Position numbers and translations under genes: made by a program. Under the pieces are notes generated by a model. It saw nothing but the letters and a program-made list of their open reading frames with translations, was not told where the DNA came from and made no database searches. Shown here piece after piece: positions 44,256-53,882 of a stretch of 64,000 nt of DNA (position 1 is the first letter of the stretch; each line of letters opens with the position of its first letter). The stretch is from Bacteroidota bacterium (GTDB lineage Bacteria; Bacteroidota; Bacteroidia; UKL13-3): positions 147,061 through 211,060 of the forward strand of contig JAIYAT010000010.1 of the NCBI GenBank assembly GCA_027488905.1, in the 5' to 3' direction.

Positions 44256-44384
44256 ATGGCAAATCAAAAAAAACTTGTATTGATAAAAATTATGCTTATC
44301 CTTGCATATCAAACCTATTCAGTTCGTGCCTTTTTGGCCCCTTCAAAGGATCCTGCCGAACAGAATAACAAAATCTCATATTAA
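44256..44384 (+). CDS. Possible 42-residue exported peptide
   Basis: A short frame starts 7 nt after the TonB receptor stop and encodes MANQKKLVLIKIMLILAYQT, a short hydrophobic stretch and VRAF, then a polar tail ending QNNKISY. The basic-hydrophobic-AxA-like order fits a Sec signal peptide. It could be the last member of the metal operon, or a chance frame in the rho leader. I recognise no family. Confidence 0.35.
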   Translation: MANQKKLVLIKIMLILAYQTYSVRAFLAPSKDPAEQNNKISY

Positions 44385-44399
44385 TATTCATATCCATAC

Positions 44400-46067
44400 A
44401 TGATGATTGAAGAAACGGGTGAAACACCTGAAGTGAAAGCAAATGAAGAGGCAGCAGCCCCTAAAAAACGTGGTAGAAAACCTAAAGTTGCACAAGAAGA
44501 GTCGGCAGAATTAGTAGTACCGGTTAAAGCTGTAAAGGAAAAATCTACCGAAAAGGTAAAAACTGAACCTGAGCAAATTAAATTAGAAATTCCAATTCAG
44601 GAGCCTCAACAAATCCCTGTAAATACTGAGAAAGCATCGGAGTCGGTTCAAACCGAAACCACCGAAACAGGCGAAAACAAACCCCCGTTTGAAAGAAGAG
44701 AAAACAAATGGAGAGATAGGAATAATAGAAACCGTAACGATAATCGTGGAGGAGACAATAGGGGAGGTGATTACAGAAATGATAATCGCAACAATGAGCC
44801 TAGAAATGAAGTTCGACCTGATGCACCAAAACAAGATTTTGTTAGGCCTGAAGTAACAAGAACAGAAAATGCAAGACCAGAAGGTCCATCGCAAGAAAGA
44901 CCAGAACGCAATGATCGCCCAGAACGCCAAGAAAGAATGACTTACCCAGAATTGGAAGGCATTGTTGAAGCAGAAGGAGTATTGGAAATGATGCAAGACG
45001 GTTATGGTTTTTTAAGGTCTTCAGATTATAACTATATGCCATCTCCTGATGATGTTTATGTGGCACCCTCTCAAGTTAAAGTATTCGGACTAAAAACCGG
45101 CGATACTGTATCTGGAACAGTTAGACCGCCTAAAGAAGGGGAAAAATATTTTGCTTTAGTTAAGGTAAACTCAATCAATGGAAGAATCCCTTCTGAAGTA
45201 CGTGATAGAGTTGCTTTTGAACATTTGACACCGCTATTTCCTGATGAAAAATTAAGGTTAGCTGATAAATCTGATTCTTATTCAACTCGTATTATCGATT
45301 TACTTGCACCCATTGGAAAAGGACAAAGAGGATTAATTGTTGCACAACCAAAAACTGGTAAAACTATCTTATTAAAGGATATTGCCAATGCTATTTCAAA
45401 AAATCATCCAGAGGTTTATTTATTGATTCTTTTAATAGATGAACGCCCTGAAGAGGTAACAGACATGCAAAGAAGCGTGCGTGCAGAAGTGGTCGCCTCT
45501 ACTTTTGATGAACCAGCAGAGAAGCATGTAAAGCTTGCCAATATTGTTTTAGAAAAGGCCAAAAGATTGGTTGAATGTGGGCACGATGTTGTAATCTTAA
45601 TGGATTCTATCACCCGCATGGCTAGGGCTTTTAACACGGCTCAACCTGCATCTGGAAAGATATTGTCTGGTGGGGTTGATGCAAATGCATTACACAAGCC
45701 AAAACGCTTTTTTGGTGCCGCTAGAAAGATTGAAGGTGGTGGTTCTTTAACAATTATTGCAACTGCACTTACTGATACCGGTTCTAAAATGGATGATGTA
45801 ATCTTTGAAGAATTTAAAGGAACAGGAAATATGGAATTGCAATTGGACAGAAAACTAGCCAACAAGCGTATTTTCCCTGCCATTGATATTATCTCTTCAA
45901 GCACGAGACGTGATGATTTGCTTTTAGACAAAACCACCTTACAAAGGGTGTGGGTGCTAAGAAATCATTTAGCAGATATGACTACAGAAGAAGCAATGAA
46001 CCTAATGTTGAAGAACATGAAAGGAACTCGTTCAAACGAAGAATTCCTCGCTTCTATGAATGGTTAA
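44400..46067 (+). CDS. rho: Transcription termination factor Rho with long disordered insert
   Basis: This 555-residue hexameric RNA helicase ends transcription. Residues 1-180 are low complexity: Lys/Glu/Ala-rich, then Arg/Asn/Asp/Gly-rich ([20 protein letters not shown]), then Pro/Glu/Arg-rich. The RNA-binding domain is at about 190-262 ([20 protein letters not shown]). The RecA-like ATPase has Walker A AQPKTGKT (315-322) and Walker [14 protein letters not shown]. The Bacteroides thetaiotaomicron Rho insert is reported to drive phase separation, so a similar role is likely here. The start ATG 44400 is followed by a second ATG. A palindrome copy lies in the disordered part. Confidence 0.96.
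   Translation: MMIEETGETPEVKANEEAAAPKKRGRKPKVAQEESAELVVPVKAVKEKSTEKVKTEPEQIKLEIPIQEPQQIPVNTEKASESVQTETTETGENKPPFERRENKWRDRNNRNRNDNRGGDNRGGDYRNDNRNNEPRNEVRPDAPKQDFVRPEVTRTENARPEGPSQERPERNDRPERQERMTYPELEGIVEAEGVLEMMQDGYGFLRSSDYNYMPSPDDVYVAPSQVKVFGLKTGDTVSGTVRPPKEGEKYFALVKVNSINGRIPSEVRDRVAFEHLTPLFPDEKLRLADKSDSYSTRIIDLLAPIGKGQRGLIVAQPKTGKTILLKDIANAISKNHPEVYLLILLIDERPEEVTDMQRSVRAEVVASTFDEPAEKHVKLANIVLEKAKRLVECGHDVVILMDSITRMARAFNTAQPASGKILSGGVDANALHKPKRFFGAARKIEGGGSLTIIATALTDTGSKMDDVIFEEFKGTGNMELQLDRKLANKRIFPAIDIISSSTRRDDLLLDKTTLQRVWVLRNHLADMTTEEAMNLMLKNMKGTRSNEEFLASMNG
44645..44654. repeat. Dispersed palindrome GGTTCAAACC, copy 12
   Basis: Flanks are GTC and GAAA. In the disordered region of rho, read as VQTE. 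Confidence 0.8.
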
Positions 46068-46070
46068 GGA

Positions 46071-46898
46071 TTACTCCTTAACCAATACTAACAAAGGAAT
46101 TTTTGTATGGAATGCCATCTTTTTCGACAGACTTCTATGAAAGAGTCTGTCGAAAAAGTTTCTATTGTGTTTAGCCATTACCAATAAATCTGCAGCTACT
46201 TCATCCACATATTTATTAATACTTTGTACTACGTCTCCTTTTTCTAAGTCTATATAATGAATATTTGGATATGAAATATTGTCCTTATTCTTTTTAAAGA
46301 AATTATTTGCAGCATTAAAGTATTTGTCTGCATCAGATTTCACATGAATTACATCAAGTCTACAATCGAAAAGTTCTGCAAAATAAATCAGTCGCATCAA
46401 GGCTGGAAACTCTGGCTCATTATAGTCTGTAGCGTAAACAATTCTTGTATAATCACTATAAGTTAGTTCTTTAGGCACCACCAATACTGGCACCTTGGAT
46501 TTAGCAACTGTTGAGGCTGCATTGCTGCCTATTAAAATTTCTGCTGCCCCACTAGCACCAGTTGTCCCCATTATGATTAAGTCAGCTTCTTGTTCGAAAG
46601 CATAATCGCAAACCTCTTCTGCCACAAAACCCAATAAAGTTTTAAAACTAAATTCAATTTTGGTTTGAACCAAAAGTGTTTCTGAAAGTTCCTGAAATGA
46701 CTTTTCGGTTGCTTCTTCGATTTCGCTTACAAATACTTGATAAGTTTCTGCAGGCATCGTAGCATCTACCATTGCCACCTGATTTACATGAACGATATGA
46801 ATTGAAGCATCTGCTTTAGTTGCTAATTCAATGGCATAAGCCAAAGCCTTATTGGCTGGCTCAGAAAAATCCGTAGGAACCACAATCTTGCTTATCAT
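46071..46898 (-). CDS. Tandem universal stress protein
   Basis: This 275-residue protein has two UspA domains. The first (about 1-140) opens KIVVPTDFSEPANKALAYAI and keeps the ATP-binding GTTGASGAAEILIGSNAAS (G-x2-G-x9-G-S/N pattern). The second (about 150-275) opens RIVYATDYNEPEFPALM and has the weaker VMAKHNRNFFDRLFHRSLS, so probably only the first binds nucleotide. It is convergent with rho, with 3 nt between stops. A 15-bp perfect inverted repeat lies in the C-terminal codons. Confidence 0.92.
   Translation of the reverse strand: MISKIVVPTDFSEPANKALAYAIELATKADASIHIVHVNQVAMVDATMPAETYQVFVSEIEEATEKSFQELSETLLVQTKIEFSFKTLLGFVAEEVCDYAFEQEADLIIMGTTGASGAAEILIGSNAASTVAKSKVPVLVVPKELTYSDYTRIVYATDYNEPEFPALMRLIYFAELFDCRLDVIHVKSDADKYFNAANNFFKKNKDNISYPNIHYIDLEKGDVVQSINKYVDEVAADLLVMAKHNRNFFDRLFHRSLSKKMAFHTKIPLLVLVKE
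46119..46158. repeat. 15-bp perfect inverted repeat inside the usp gene, downstream of rho
   Basis: CTTTTTCGACAGACT (46119-46133) and AGTCTGTCGAAAAAG (46144-46158) are perfect complements around a 10-nt loop. No T-run follows on the plus strand, so it is not a standard terminator; it could protect or end the rho mRNA. Confidence 0.85.
46662..46671. repeat. Dispersed palindrome GGTTTGAACC, copy 13
   Basis: Flanks are TTT and AAA. In the usp gene, read on the coding strand as VQT. Confidence 0.8.
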
Positions 46899-47109
46899 AT
46901 TTCAGTTTATTTAATTGCTAAATATATTTATTAGGTTTTAAGTTATTATTAACCAAAAGCCATTGTCAAATTTAGTCTTCATCATTGGATACTTCACTAA
47001 TTTTTTTCAGTCATTTGAATGATAATTATCAATTAAAAGACTCCGCTAAAAAAAAGGTTTTGGAAATTCTCAATGGAATAGCTTAATTATACCCAATTTA
47101 AACGAAACT

Positions 47110-48708
47110 ATGAGTAATTCAAAACAACAACAAACATCACTTTATACCTTGGCGGTGGTGTTTTTCTTTTGGGGCTTTGTGGCAGCCTCTAATGGAATTT
47201 TTATTCCATTTTGTAAAACACATTTCAATTTATCGCAATATGAATCCCAATTAATTGACGCATCCTTTTATGCAGCTTACTTTTTTGGATCATTCTTTTT
47301 GTATTTGTTATCGCAATACAACAAGCATGATGTTTTAAATAAGATTGGGTATAAATCGGGTATAGTTTACGGTTTGCTTGCTTCCGTTGTGGGTGCTGGT
47401 TTACTAAGTGTATTTTCTGGAATGGCAACTGTAACTTTTGGAATGATATTAGGTGCATTTTTTATCATTGCTTTAGGTTTCTCCTTACAGCAAACTTCTG
47501 CACAACCTTTTGTTGTTGCGCTTGGTCCAATAGAAACTGGCACGCACCGTTTAAATTTTACGGGTGGTGTTAATTCATTAGGGACTTTGCTTGGTCCCAT
47601 TGTAGTTAGTATTGTTTTGTTTGGTGCAATTGGAAGCGGTCAAAAAGCTTCTTTGGACAGTATCCAAACTTTGTATTTAATCTTAGCAGCACTCTTTGCC
47701 GTGGTGGCAATATTTTTCTTTATGAATAAAAGTTTACCGGTAGTTACGAGTGATGAGGCCATAGAAAACAGCGGAAAAGCTACTACAACTTTAGCTATAA
47801 TTGCGATTCCAACTGCCATTTTATTGTTCTTGAATAATTTCTTACCTGCAATTATCAGTAACAATTTTATTTACATATGCTTGGTTGTAATTGTTGGTGT
47901 GTTAATTTACACTTTGGGTGCTTCTAAGAAAAATTCTAACGGTTGGGGTGCTATGCATTACCCTCAATTGGTGCTCGGTATGTTAGGCATTTTTACTTAT
48001 GTTGGCGTTGAGGTTACCATTCAAAGTAATATGGGTGCTTTATTAAAATTACCTGAGTTTGGAGGGTATGATGAATCTTCTATCTCTAACTTTATCAGTT
48101 TATACTGGGGAAGCTTAATGATTGGAAGATGGACAGGTGCCTTGTCTGCTTTCCAAATGAGTACCAATACAAGAAAAATATTGACTTTTATTGTTCCTTT
48201 TATAGCATTTGCTATCATTTTAGGGATAAATTATCTTAGTGGGAATGCAATTGCAGACCTGATACCTTATGCTGTTTGTATTTTAATTGCTGTGATGGCG
48301 TTTTTTATTGGAAATGAAAGACCTGCTCAAACCTTGTTATTGTTTGCAGGTATAGGAATTACAGGGATGTTAATTGGATTAGCAACTACTGGAAACATCG
48401 CAATGTTTGCCTTTATGAGCGGTGGTTTAGCTTGCAGTATCATGTGGCCTAGTATTTTCTCGTTATCTATATCTGGTTTAGGAAAATACACTTCTCAAGG
48501 CGCTTCTTTTTTAATCATGATGATTTTAGGTGGTGCTATCATTCCTCCAATTCAAGGAAAAATTGCAGATGATATGGGCATTCATATTTCATACTTTATC
48601 CCTGTTTTATGTTTTGCTTACTTAGCTTTTTTTGCACTTAAGGCAAAGGCCATTCTAAAAACACAAGGAATCAATGTTGATGAGGTAAAAGCTGCTGCTG
48701 GACATTAA
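47110..48708 (+). CDS. FucP-type MFS sugar transporter
   Basis: This 532-residue inner-membrane permease has about 12 hydrophobic segments. LAVVFFFWGFVAASNGIFIPF, the QYESQLIDASFYAAYFFGSF stretch and ALGFSLQQTSAQPFVVALGP with NFTGGVNSLGTLLGP are signatures of the fucose/glucose/galactose:H+ symporter family. The family takes up hexoses or deoxyhexoses; the specific sugar is not readable. It is transcribed alone with a strong terminator. The 211-nt gap before it shows no clear -7 box. Confidence 0.9.
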   Translation: MSNSKQQQTSLYTLAVVFFFWGFVAASNGIFIPFCKTHFNLSQYESQLIDASFYAAYFFGSFFLYLLSQYNKHDVLNKIGYKSGIVYGLLASVVGAGLLSVFSGMATVTFGMILGAFFIIALGFSLQQTSAQPFVVALGPIETGTHRLNFTGGVNSLGTLLGPIVVSIVLFGAIGSGQKASLDSIQTLYLILAALFAVVAIFFFMNKSLPVVTSDEAIENSGKATTTLAIIAIPTAILLFLNNFLPAIISNNFIYICLVVIVGVLIYTLGASKKNSNGWGAMHYPQLVLGMLGIFTYVGVEVTIQSNMGALLKLPEFGGYDESSISNFISLYWGSLMIGRWTGALSAFQMSTNTRKILTFIVPFIAFAIILGINYLSGNAIADLIPYAVCILIAVMAFFIGNERPAQTLLLFAGIGITGMLIGLATTGNIAMFAFMSGGLACSIMWPSIFSLSISGLGKYTSQGASFLIMMILGGAIIPPIQGKIADDMGIHISYFIPVLCFAYLAFFALKAKAILKTQGINVDEVKAAAGH

Positions 48709-48724
48709 TTGAAATAGCCTTTAA

Positions 48725-48762
48725 ATAAAAAAAGCGCAGGTCCTTAAACTTGCGCTTTTTTT
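48725..48762. terminator. Bidirectional terminator
   Basis: AAAAAAAGCGCA (48727-48738) pairs with TGCGCTTTTTTT (48751-48762) between convergent genes. Confidence 0.9.
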
Positions 48763-48767
48763 ATGTT

Positions 48768-48777
48768 GGTTCGAACC
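48768..48777. repeat. Dispersed palindrome GGTTCGAACC, copy 14 (intergenic, perfect)
   Basis: Flanks are GTT and AAA; a fully symmetric form TTGGTTCGAACCAA, next to the bidirectional terminator. Confidence 0.8.
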
Positions 48778-48783
48778 AAAATC

Positions 48784-49029
48784 TTAATTAACTAGGTTTT
48801 TAACTTTGGTGTTTTTGCTCCACAGGACTTTGTCTGTGTTAACATAAACAGCCCTATCCCTTTCATCCGGTTGCACAATTCTTTTTTTCATTGCAAACAA
48901 TATAAAAACAGATATAACTGGTACAAAAAATCCTATTAACGCCCAAGGCCAGAATTTATATCCTTTCGTGGTGGCTAAATAGCCAAGCACAGGCGGAAAG
49001 AAAAGCTGCATGACAAGTAGTTCTATCAT
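48784..49029 (-). CDS. Small membrane protein of unknown function
   Basis: This 81-residue protein has two hydrophobic segments (LLVMQLFFPPVLGYLA and FWPWALIGFFVPVISVFILF) separated by a short basic TTKGYK turn, followed by a charged soluble tail of about 30 residues. I recognise no family. It starts 36 nt after accC on the same strand, so it may be the last gene of the lipid operon. Confidence 0.65.
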   Translation of the reverse strand: MIELLVMQLFFPPVLGYLATTKGYKFWPWALIGFFVPVISVFILFAMKKRIVQPDERDRAVYVNTDKVLWSKNTKVKNLVN

Positions 49030-49065
49030 ATCAACTTAAAGGCTTTAGATGATACTTTTGTTTTA

Positions 49066-50412
49066 CTATTTCTTAATTTCAAAAGTATTCATGAAAGCAG
49101 TTGTGAAATTACCCTTCTTGAAGTCCTCATTTTGCATTAATTGCAAATGAAGTGGAATGGTTGTCTTAAGTCCAGGTCCTTCAATGATAAACTCTCCAAG
49201 GGCTCTTTCCATCTTAATAATTGCCTCTTCTCTAGTTTGCGCAGTTACAATCATCTTGGCAATCATACTATCGTAGTTACTAGGAATTGTGTATCCTGCA
49301 TAGATATGTGTATCAACTCTAACACCGTGACCACCTGGCTTGTGTAAGTACTCTATTTTGCCTGGTGTGGGTCTAAAGTTATTGTATGGATCTTCAGCAT
49401 TGATACGAACTTCTATGGAGTGACGTGTAGGAAAGTAATTTCTTCCACTAATTGGAACACCTGCAGCAATTAGAATTTGTTCTTTAACTAAGTCAAAATT
49501 GATTACTTCTTCTGTTACAGGATGCTCAACTTGAATACGTGTATTCATTTCCATGAAGTAGAAGTTTCTGTGCTTGTCAACCAAAAATTCAATGGTTCCT
49601 AGACCTTCATAGCTTATGGCTGAAGCACCTGCAATTGCAGCAGCACCCATTTTTTCGCGAAGTTCATCTGTCATAAATGGCGATGGACTCTCTTCTATCA
49701 GCTTTTGGTGACGACGTTGTATAGAGCAATCTCTTTCTGAGAGATGGCAAACTTTTCCATATTGGTCGCCAGCAAGTTGAATCTCAATATGACGAGGCTC
49801 TTCAACATATTTTTCAATGTAAATACCATCATTTCCAAAGGCAGCAGCAGCTTCCTGTCTTGCACTATCCCAATGTCTTTCAAACTCTTCTTCAGCCCAA
49901 ATGATGCGCATTCCTCTGCCACCACCACCAGCAGTAGCTTTGATGATAACAGGATAGCCTATTTCTTTTGCAATGGTTTTCCCTTCTTCAGCATCTTTCA
50001 ATAATCCTTCCGATCCAGGTATAACAGGCACTCCAGCTAGCTTCATGGTGGCTTTTGCACTTGCTTTATCTCCCATAGAATTAATCATCTCTGGGCTAGC
50101 ACCAATAAACTTAATACCGTGGTCTCTGCAAACCTGTGAAAATTTTGCATTCTCGGATAAAAAGCCATACCCAGGATGAATTGCATCGGCATTGGTTATT
50201 TCTGCAGCGGCAATAATATTTGCAATATTCAAATAAGATTGTGCTGAAGGAGGAGGACCAATACAAACTGCTTCATCTGCAAACCTAACATGTAAGCTAT
50301 CTCTGTCTGCTGTAGAATAAACAGCAACAGTTTTGATGCCCATTTCTTTTGCGGTTCTAATTACCCTTAAGGCAATCTCGCCCCGATTGGCAATCAAGAT
50401 TTTTTTAAACAT
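49066..50412 (-). CDS. accC: Acetyl-CoA carboxylase, biotin carboxylase subunit
   Basis: This 448-residue ATP-grasp enzyme carboxylates the biotin on AccB, the first half of malonyl-CoA synthesis. It starts [20 protein letters not shown]. The ATP-binding glycine loop is [12 protein letters not shown] (about 163-174); [33 protein letters not shown] and the catalytic [13 protein letters not shown] are all conserved. Length is standard. It follows accB by 50 nt in a yceD-rpmF-plsX-fabH-accB-accC operon. Confidence 0.96.
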   Translation of the reverse strand: MFKKILIANRGEIALRVIRTAKEMGIKTVAVYSTADRDSLHVRFADEAVCIGPPPSAQSYLNIANIIAAAEITNADAIHPGYGFLSENAKFSQVCRDHGIKFIGASPEMINSMGDKASAKATMKLAGVPVIPGSEGLLKDAEEGKTIAKEIGYPVIIKATAGGGGRGMRIIWAEEEFERHWDSARQEAAAAFGNDGIYIEKYVEEPRHIEIQLAGDQYGKVCHLSERDCSIQRRHQKLIEESPSPFMTDELREKMGAAAIAGASAISYEGLGTIEFLVDKHRNFYFMEMNTRIQVEHPVTEEVINFDLVKEQILIAAGVPISGRNYFPTRHSIEVRINAEDPYNNFRPTPGKIEYLHKPGGHGVRVDTHIYAGYTIPSNYDSMIAKMIVTAQTREEAIIKMERALGEFIIEGPGLKTTIPLHLQLMQNEDFKKGNFTTAFMNTFEIKK

Positions 50413-50462
50413 AAAATTTTGTTGTTAAAGGATTAACAATCTCAAAGCAAGTAATGCTTTGA

Positions 50463-50963
50463 TTAAATTGGCTCTACCAAAAACAAAGGTTGATCATACT
50501 CAACAGGTGATGAGTTTTCAACCAATATTTTAACAATTCTACCAGAAACTTCGGATTCAATTTCGTTGAATAATTTCATTGCCTCAACGATACATAGCAC
50601 TTGACCTGGTTTTATTTCATCTCCAATTTGAACAAAAGCTGGTTTGTCTGGAGATTGCGACTTGTAATAAGTTCCAATCATTGGAGATTTGATTGTAATG
50701 AAATTGCCAGCAGGAGTTTCTGTTTTGCTCGCATGAGATTCAATGCGCTCCATTGGATATGTTGATTGAGCTGCTGGAGCTGATGTTGAAACGGGAGCTG
50801 CAACAGGTGCAATTTGAGAAACAACAGGTGCGTGCTGCACTAACATTGTTTTTTCTTCTGTTTTTCTGATAGAGATTTTGAAATCCCCACGTGCTACATC
50901 TACCTCAGATACTCCAGATTCTGATACTAGCTTTATGAGCTCTTTTATTTCTTTTAATTCCAT
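50463..50963 (-). CDS. accB: Acetyl-CoA carboxylase biotin carboxyl carrier protein
   Basis: This 166-residue protein has an N-terminal helical segment (MELKEIKELIKLVSESGVSE), an Ala/Pro-rich linker (about 50-80) and a biotinyl domain (about 88-166). The acceptor is Lys130 in VEAMKLFNEI, and TYYKSQSPDKPAFVQIGD is the conserved entry. Biotin is attached by BirA, and the swinging arm carries CO2 from AccC to AccAD. It sits directly before accC. Confidence 0.95.
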   Translation of the reverse strand: MELKEIKELIKLVSESGVSEVDVARGDFKISIRKTEEKTMLVQHAPVVSQIAPVAAPVSTSAPAAQSTYPMERIESHASKTETPAGNFITIKSPMIGTYYKSQSPDKPAFVQIGDEIKPGQVLCIVEAMKLFNEIESEVSGRIVKILVENSSPVEYDQPLFLVEPI

Positions 50964-51033
50964 AATTTTACGATTAGAGAAATCAAATATATTTAAAAAA
51001 ATGAATTGAAAAAGTTAAACTGAAATGAAATCT

Positions 51034-52032
51034 TTATTTAGAATCGTAAGCCCATTTTAAATAAATGGCGCCCCAAGTGAAACCGCCACCAAAAGCAGCT
51101 AAAACTATATTGTCACCTTTTTTAAGACGTGGTTCCCATTCCCATAAACAAAGTGGAAGGGTACCATTTGTTGTGTTGCCAAATCGATCAATATTTATCA
51201 TAACCTTGTCTCTGGTCAACCCCATTCTTTCGGCTGTAGCATCAATAATTCTTAAATTAGCTTGATGCGGAACTAGCCATGAAATATCTTCTGCGCTAAG
51301 GTGATTTCTTTCCATTATTTGCGCTGAAACATCTGCCATATTTGTTACCGCAAACTTAAACACTGTTTTACCATCTTGATATACAAAATGTTCTTTTGCA
51401 TCAATGGTTTCGTGGGTTGGTGGTTTCAATGAACCACCAGCTTTCTGGTGTAAAAAGTGTCTGCCAGAACCATCAATTTTTAACACGGAATCAATAACGC
51501 CTAATCCTTCTTCATTAGGTTCAAGAAGCACTGCACCGCAGCCATCTCCAAAAATGATACAGGTATTTCTGTCTGTATAATCAATGATGGAAGACATTTT
51601 ATCTCCCCCAACTACAACAACTTTTTTGTATTGTCCGCTAATGATAAACTTAGCGGCAGTTTCCAATGAAAACAAAAATCCTGAACATGCTGCAGCAATA
51701 TCATAACCGAAAGCGTTTTTTGCTCCAATTTTGTCAGCTAAAATGCAAGCTGTTGATGGGAACACCATGTCTGGTGTGATGGTAGCAAAAATAATTAAGT
51801 CTATTTCCTCTGCGCTTATTCCGCGCTTTTTAAGCAATCCATTCACTGCCTCAACGCCCATGTCTGAAGTTGCAAGTCCAGCGCCTTTTTGAATATGTCT
51901 TTCTTTAATACCCGTTCTAGTTGTAATCCATTCGTCTGTGGTATCAACCAAAAGTTCCAAATCTTTGTTTGTTAACAAATCCGGCGGAACATATCCATTG
52001 ATTGCTGTTATGGCAGCAGTAATTTTTGTCAT
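51034..52032 (-). CDS. fabH: 3-oxoacyl-ACP synthase III
   Basis: This 332-residue condensing enzyme starts fatty-acid synthesis by joining acetyl-CoA (or a branched acyl-CoA) to malonyl-ACP. The catalytic Cys116 lies in [14 protein letters not shown], His in [11 protein letters not shown] and Asn in [30 protein letters not shown] near residue 35 is a family hallmark. The ATG shares one base with the plsX stop (TAATG on the minus strand), indicating coupling. Confidence 0.96.
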   Translation of the reverse strand: MTKITAAITAINGYVPPDLLTNKDLELLVDTTDEWITTRTGIKERHIQKGAGLATSDMGVEAVNGLLKKRGISAEEIDLIIFATITPDMVFPSTACILADKIGAKNAFGYDIAAACSGFLFSLETAAKFIISGQYKKVVVVGGDKMSSIIDYTDRNTCIIFGDGCGAVLLEPNEEGLGVIDSVLKIDGSGRHFLHQKAGGSLKPPTHETIDAKEHFVYQDGKTVFKFAVTNMADVSAQIMERNHLSAEDISWLVPHQANLRIIDATAERMGLTRDKVMINIDRFGNTTNGTLPLCLWEWEPRLKKGDNIVLAAFGGGFTWGAIYLKWAYDSK

Positions 52033-52991
52033 TATTGTGAAGGGGGAACTATATTTTGAAAGGCATCATGAATAATTGAAACTAAATTTGATTCAACAAC
52101 ATCATGCGCGCTAATAATCATGTTTTTGAATGCTTTCTTGTTTGAAATGCCGTGTCCTATAATTACTGGGGCATTTACTCCAAGGATTGGGGTACCACCA
52201 AAGTTTTCATAATTGAATCTTTCTAAGTAATCGTCTTGTATGCCACGCTTATGTAGTACAAAATACATTGACTCTAAAGCCTTTAATACAACATTTCCAG
52301 TAAATCCTTCACAAACAATCACATCAACCTTATCAGAAATGATATCTCTACCTTCAACATTTCCAATAAAATGAAATTGCGAAGAATCTTCCATTAAATT
52401 ATGGGCAGAAACAGTAACTAGGTTTCCTTTTTCTTTCTCTTCCCCAATGCTTAACAATCCTACTTTTGGATCAGGATTTTTATATACATGTTTTAATAGG
52501 AGAGAACCTAACACTCCAAATTGATACAACACATCAGGTCTACAATCCGCATTTGCACCAACATCTACAATTAGTCCAACTCCTCCATTTGCTTTAGGTA
52601 CCATTGCTGTAATACAAGGTCTTATTACGCCTTCAATAGGCTTAACAGAAAACATTGAACCAACAAGCATAGCACCAGTATTACCTGCGCTAACGAAAGC
52701 ATCTATTTTTTTATGGGCTAAAAGACCGAAACCAACTGAAATGCTCGAATCCTTTTTTTGTGAAATAGCTTTGGTAGGATGTTCACTCATACCAATAATC
52801 TCAGTGGTATGCACAAAATCGAAATCAGATTCTGCTGCACCTGAATTTGCAATTTGGTGTAAAGCTTCTTCTTTGTTTCCAATTAAAACAATACGCACAT
52901 TTTCGCCAAGCTCTTGCTTAGCCAAGATGGCGCCTTCAATAGCTTCCTTGGGGGCGTAATCGCCTCCCATGATATCAAATCCTATTTTCAT
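52032..52991 (-). CDS. plsX: Phosphate acyltransferase PlsX
   Basis: This 319-residue peripheral membrane enzyme converts acyl-ACP to acyl-phosphate for phosphatidic acid synthesis. It starts [20 protein letters not shown] and has [36 protein letters not shown] and [13 protein letters not shown]. All are diagnostic of PlsX. It lies between rpmF and fabH, its classic neighbours. Confidence 0.97.
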   Translation of the reverse strand: MKIGFDIMGGDYAPKEAIEGAILAKQELGENVRIVLIGNKEEALHQIANSGAAESDFDFVHTTEIIGMSEHPTKAISQKKDSSISVGFGLLAHKKIDAFVSAGNTGAMLVGSMFSVKPIEGVIRPCITAMVPKANGGVGLIVDVGANADCRPDVLYQFGVLGSLLLKHVYKNPDPKVGLLSIGEEKEKGNLVTVSAHNLMEDSSQFHFIGNVEGRDIISDKVDVIVCEGFTGNVVLKALESMYFVLHKRGIQDDYLERFNYENFGGTPILGVNAPVIIGHGISNKKAFKNMIISAHDVVESNLVSIIHDAFQNIVPPSQ

Positions 52992-53024
52992 GAGCAGGGT
53001 AACAGGGACTATGACAAAAAAGGA

Positions 53025-53210
53025 TTAAATATCCTTTTGCATGTGTGGAAATGCCAAAATTCCCTTGTAGTATCCATTAGGAGTTACACGGTGACGCAAG
53101 TGAACTTCTCCAGAGGTTGGATCTGTTGTAATAGTTGGATTTGCACCCTTGTAGTGCGTTCTACGCTTATCTCTTCTCGAATTAGAGATTTTTCGTTTTG
53201 GATTAGGCAT
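53025..53210 (-). CDS. rpmF: Ribosomal protein bL32
   Basis: This 61-residue basic 50S protein begins [20 protein letters not shown], the conserved bL32 start, and has [13 protein letters not shown]. It has lost the four zinc-ligand Cys seen in some bL32 proteins: no Cys is present. It lies in its usual place between yceD and plsX. Confidence 0.97.
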   Translation of the reverse strand: MPNPKRKISNSRRDKRRTHYKGANPTITTDPTSGEVHLRHRVTPNGYYKGILAFPHMQKDI

Positions 53211-53228
53211 TTTATTATTTCTCCTTTT

Positions 53229-53774
53229 TTAGTTTAACAAATCTTTTAATTTATTCCATCTTGGGTCAGAATTATCTCCTGATTCTCCCTCAACGTTTTC
53301 ATCTTCTTCCTTTTCTTTTTGTTCTAAAAGCTTCAAAACCTCAGGATTGCAACTTTTAGAGATGGCTAGTTCATTGCAATTTTTGCGCTGTGGTACTGCC
53401 AATAGCAAACTTTCATACAGATATTGTGTAAGGTCAAACTCAATTTCTGTTCTTGCTAAATAAACAATTTCAAAATCTTCAAAGTTGCTTACCTCGCTCA
53501 ACTTCATTAACATTTCGAAATCTTTTTGAATTGGAATGTCAATTTCATCTGCACAAGTATCACACGTAGAAGACACAATTCCCTCAAAATGAAACTTTAA
53601 ATCATAAAGATTCTCCGTTTTATTCATTTGTAACCTAACCCCAACATTGGCCTTCTTTATAGGCGAATATTCGAAATCAGCCAAGAAATTGTCATCCAAT
53701 ACATATTCAAATTCATTGCGCCCCATCCGGACTTTATTGAACTCAATTGTGTATTCCTTCTTCCTTGCTCCCAT
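53229..53774 (-). CDS. YceD/DUF177 family protein
   Basis: This 181-residue acidic protein has the YceD core (DLKFHFEGIVSSTCDTCADE, about residues 70-95), whose Cys-x2-Cys is the family's most conserved feature. The C-terminal DPRWNKLKDLL is the family's end motif. YceD is implicated in 23S rRNA accumulation and is found before rpmF in most bacteria. It probably heads the lipid operon; a 108-nt gap separates it from pdxA. Confidence 0.9.
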   Translation of the reverse strand: MGARKKEYTIEFNKVRMGRNEFEYVLDDNFLADFEYSPIKKANVGVRLQMNKTENLYDLKFHFEGIVSSTCDTCADEIDIPIQKDFEMLMKLSEVSNFEDFEIVYLARTEIEFDLTQYLYESLLLAVPQRKNCNELAISKSCNPEVLKLLEQKEKEEDENVEGESGDNSDPRWNKLKDLLN

Positions 53775-53882
53775 GTGTAATAGCCTGCGAAGATAAGCGG
53801 TTAAAAGTAACTTCTGAAAACTTTTTACTTTTTCTAGCGGTGAAATTAATTTAAATGCTAGATAATCAGTGAATTAATAAGA

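Noticed and set aside
46119-46158. Ordinary rho-independent terminator for rho
   Set aside because: No T-run follows the stem on the plus strand; the A/T-runs are inside the arms, so I report it only as an inverted repeat.
48768-48777. T-loop of a tRNA (GGTTCGAACC)
   Set aside because: No acceptor, D or anticodon arms surround it, and the same 10-mer recurs inside protein genes.
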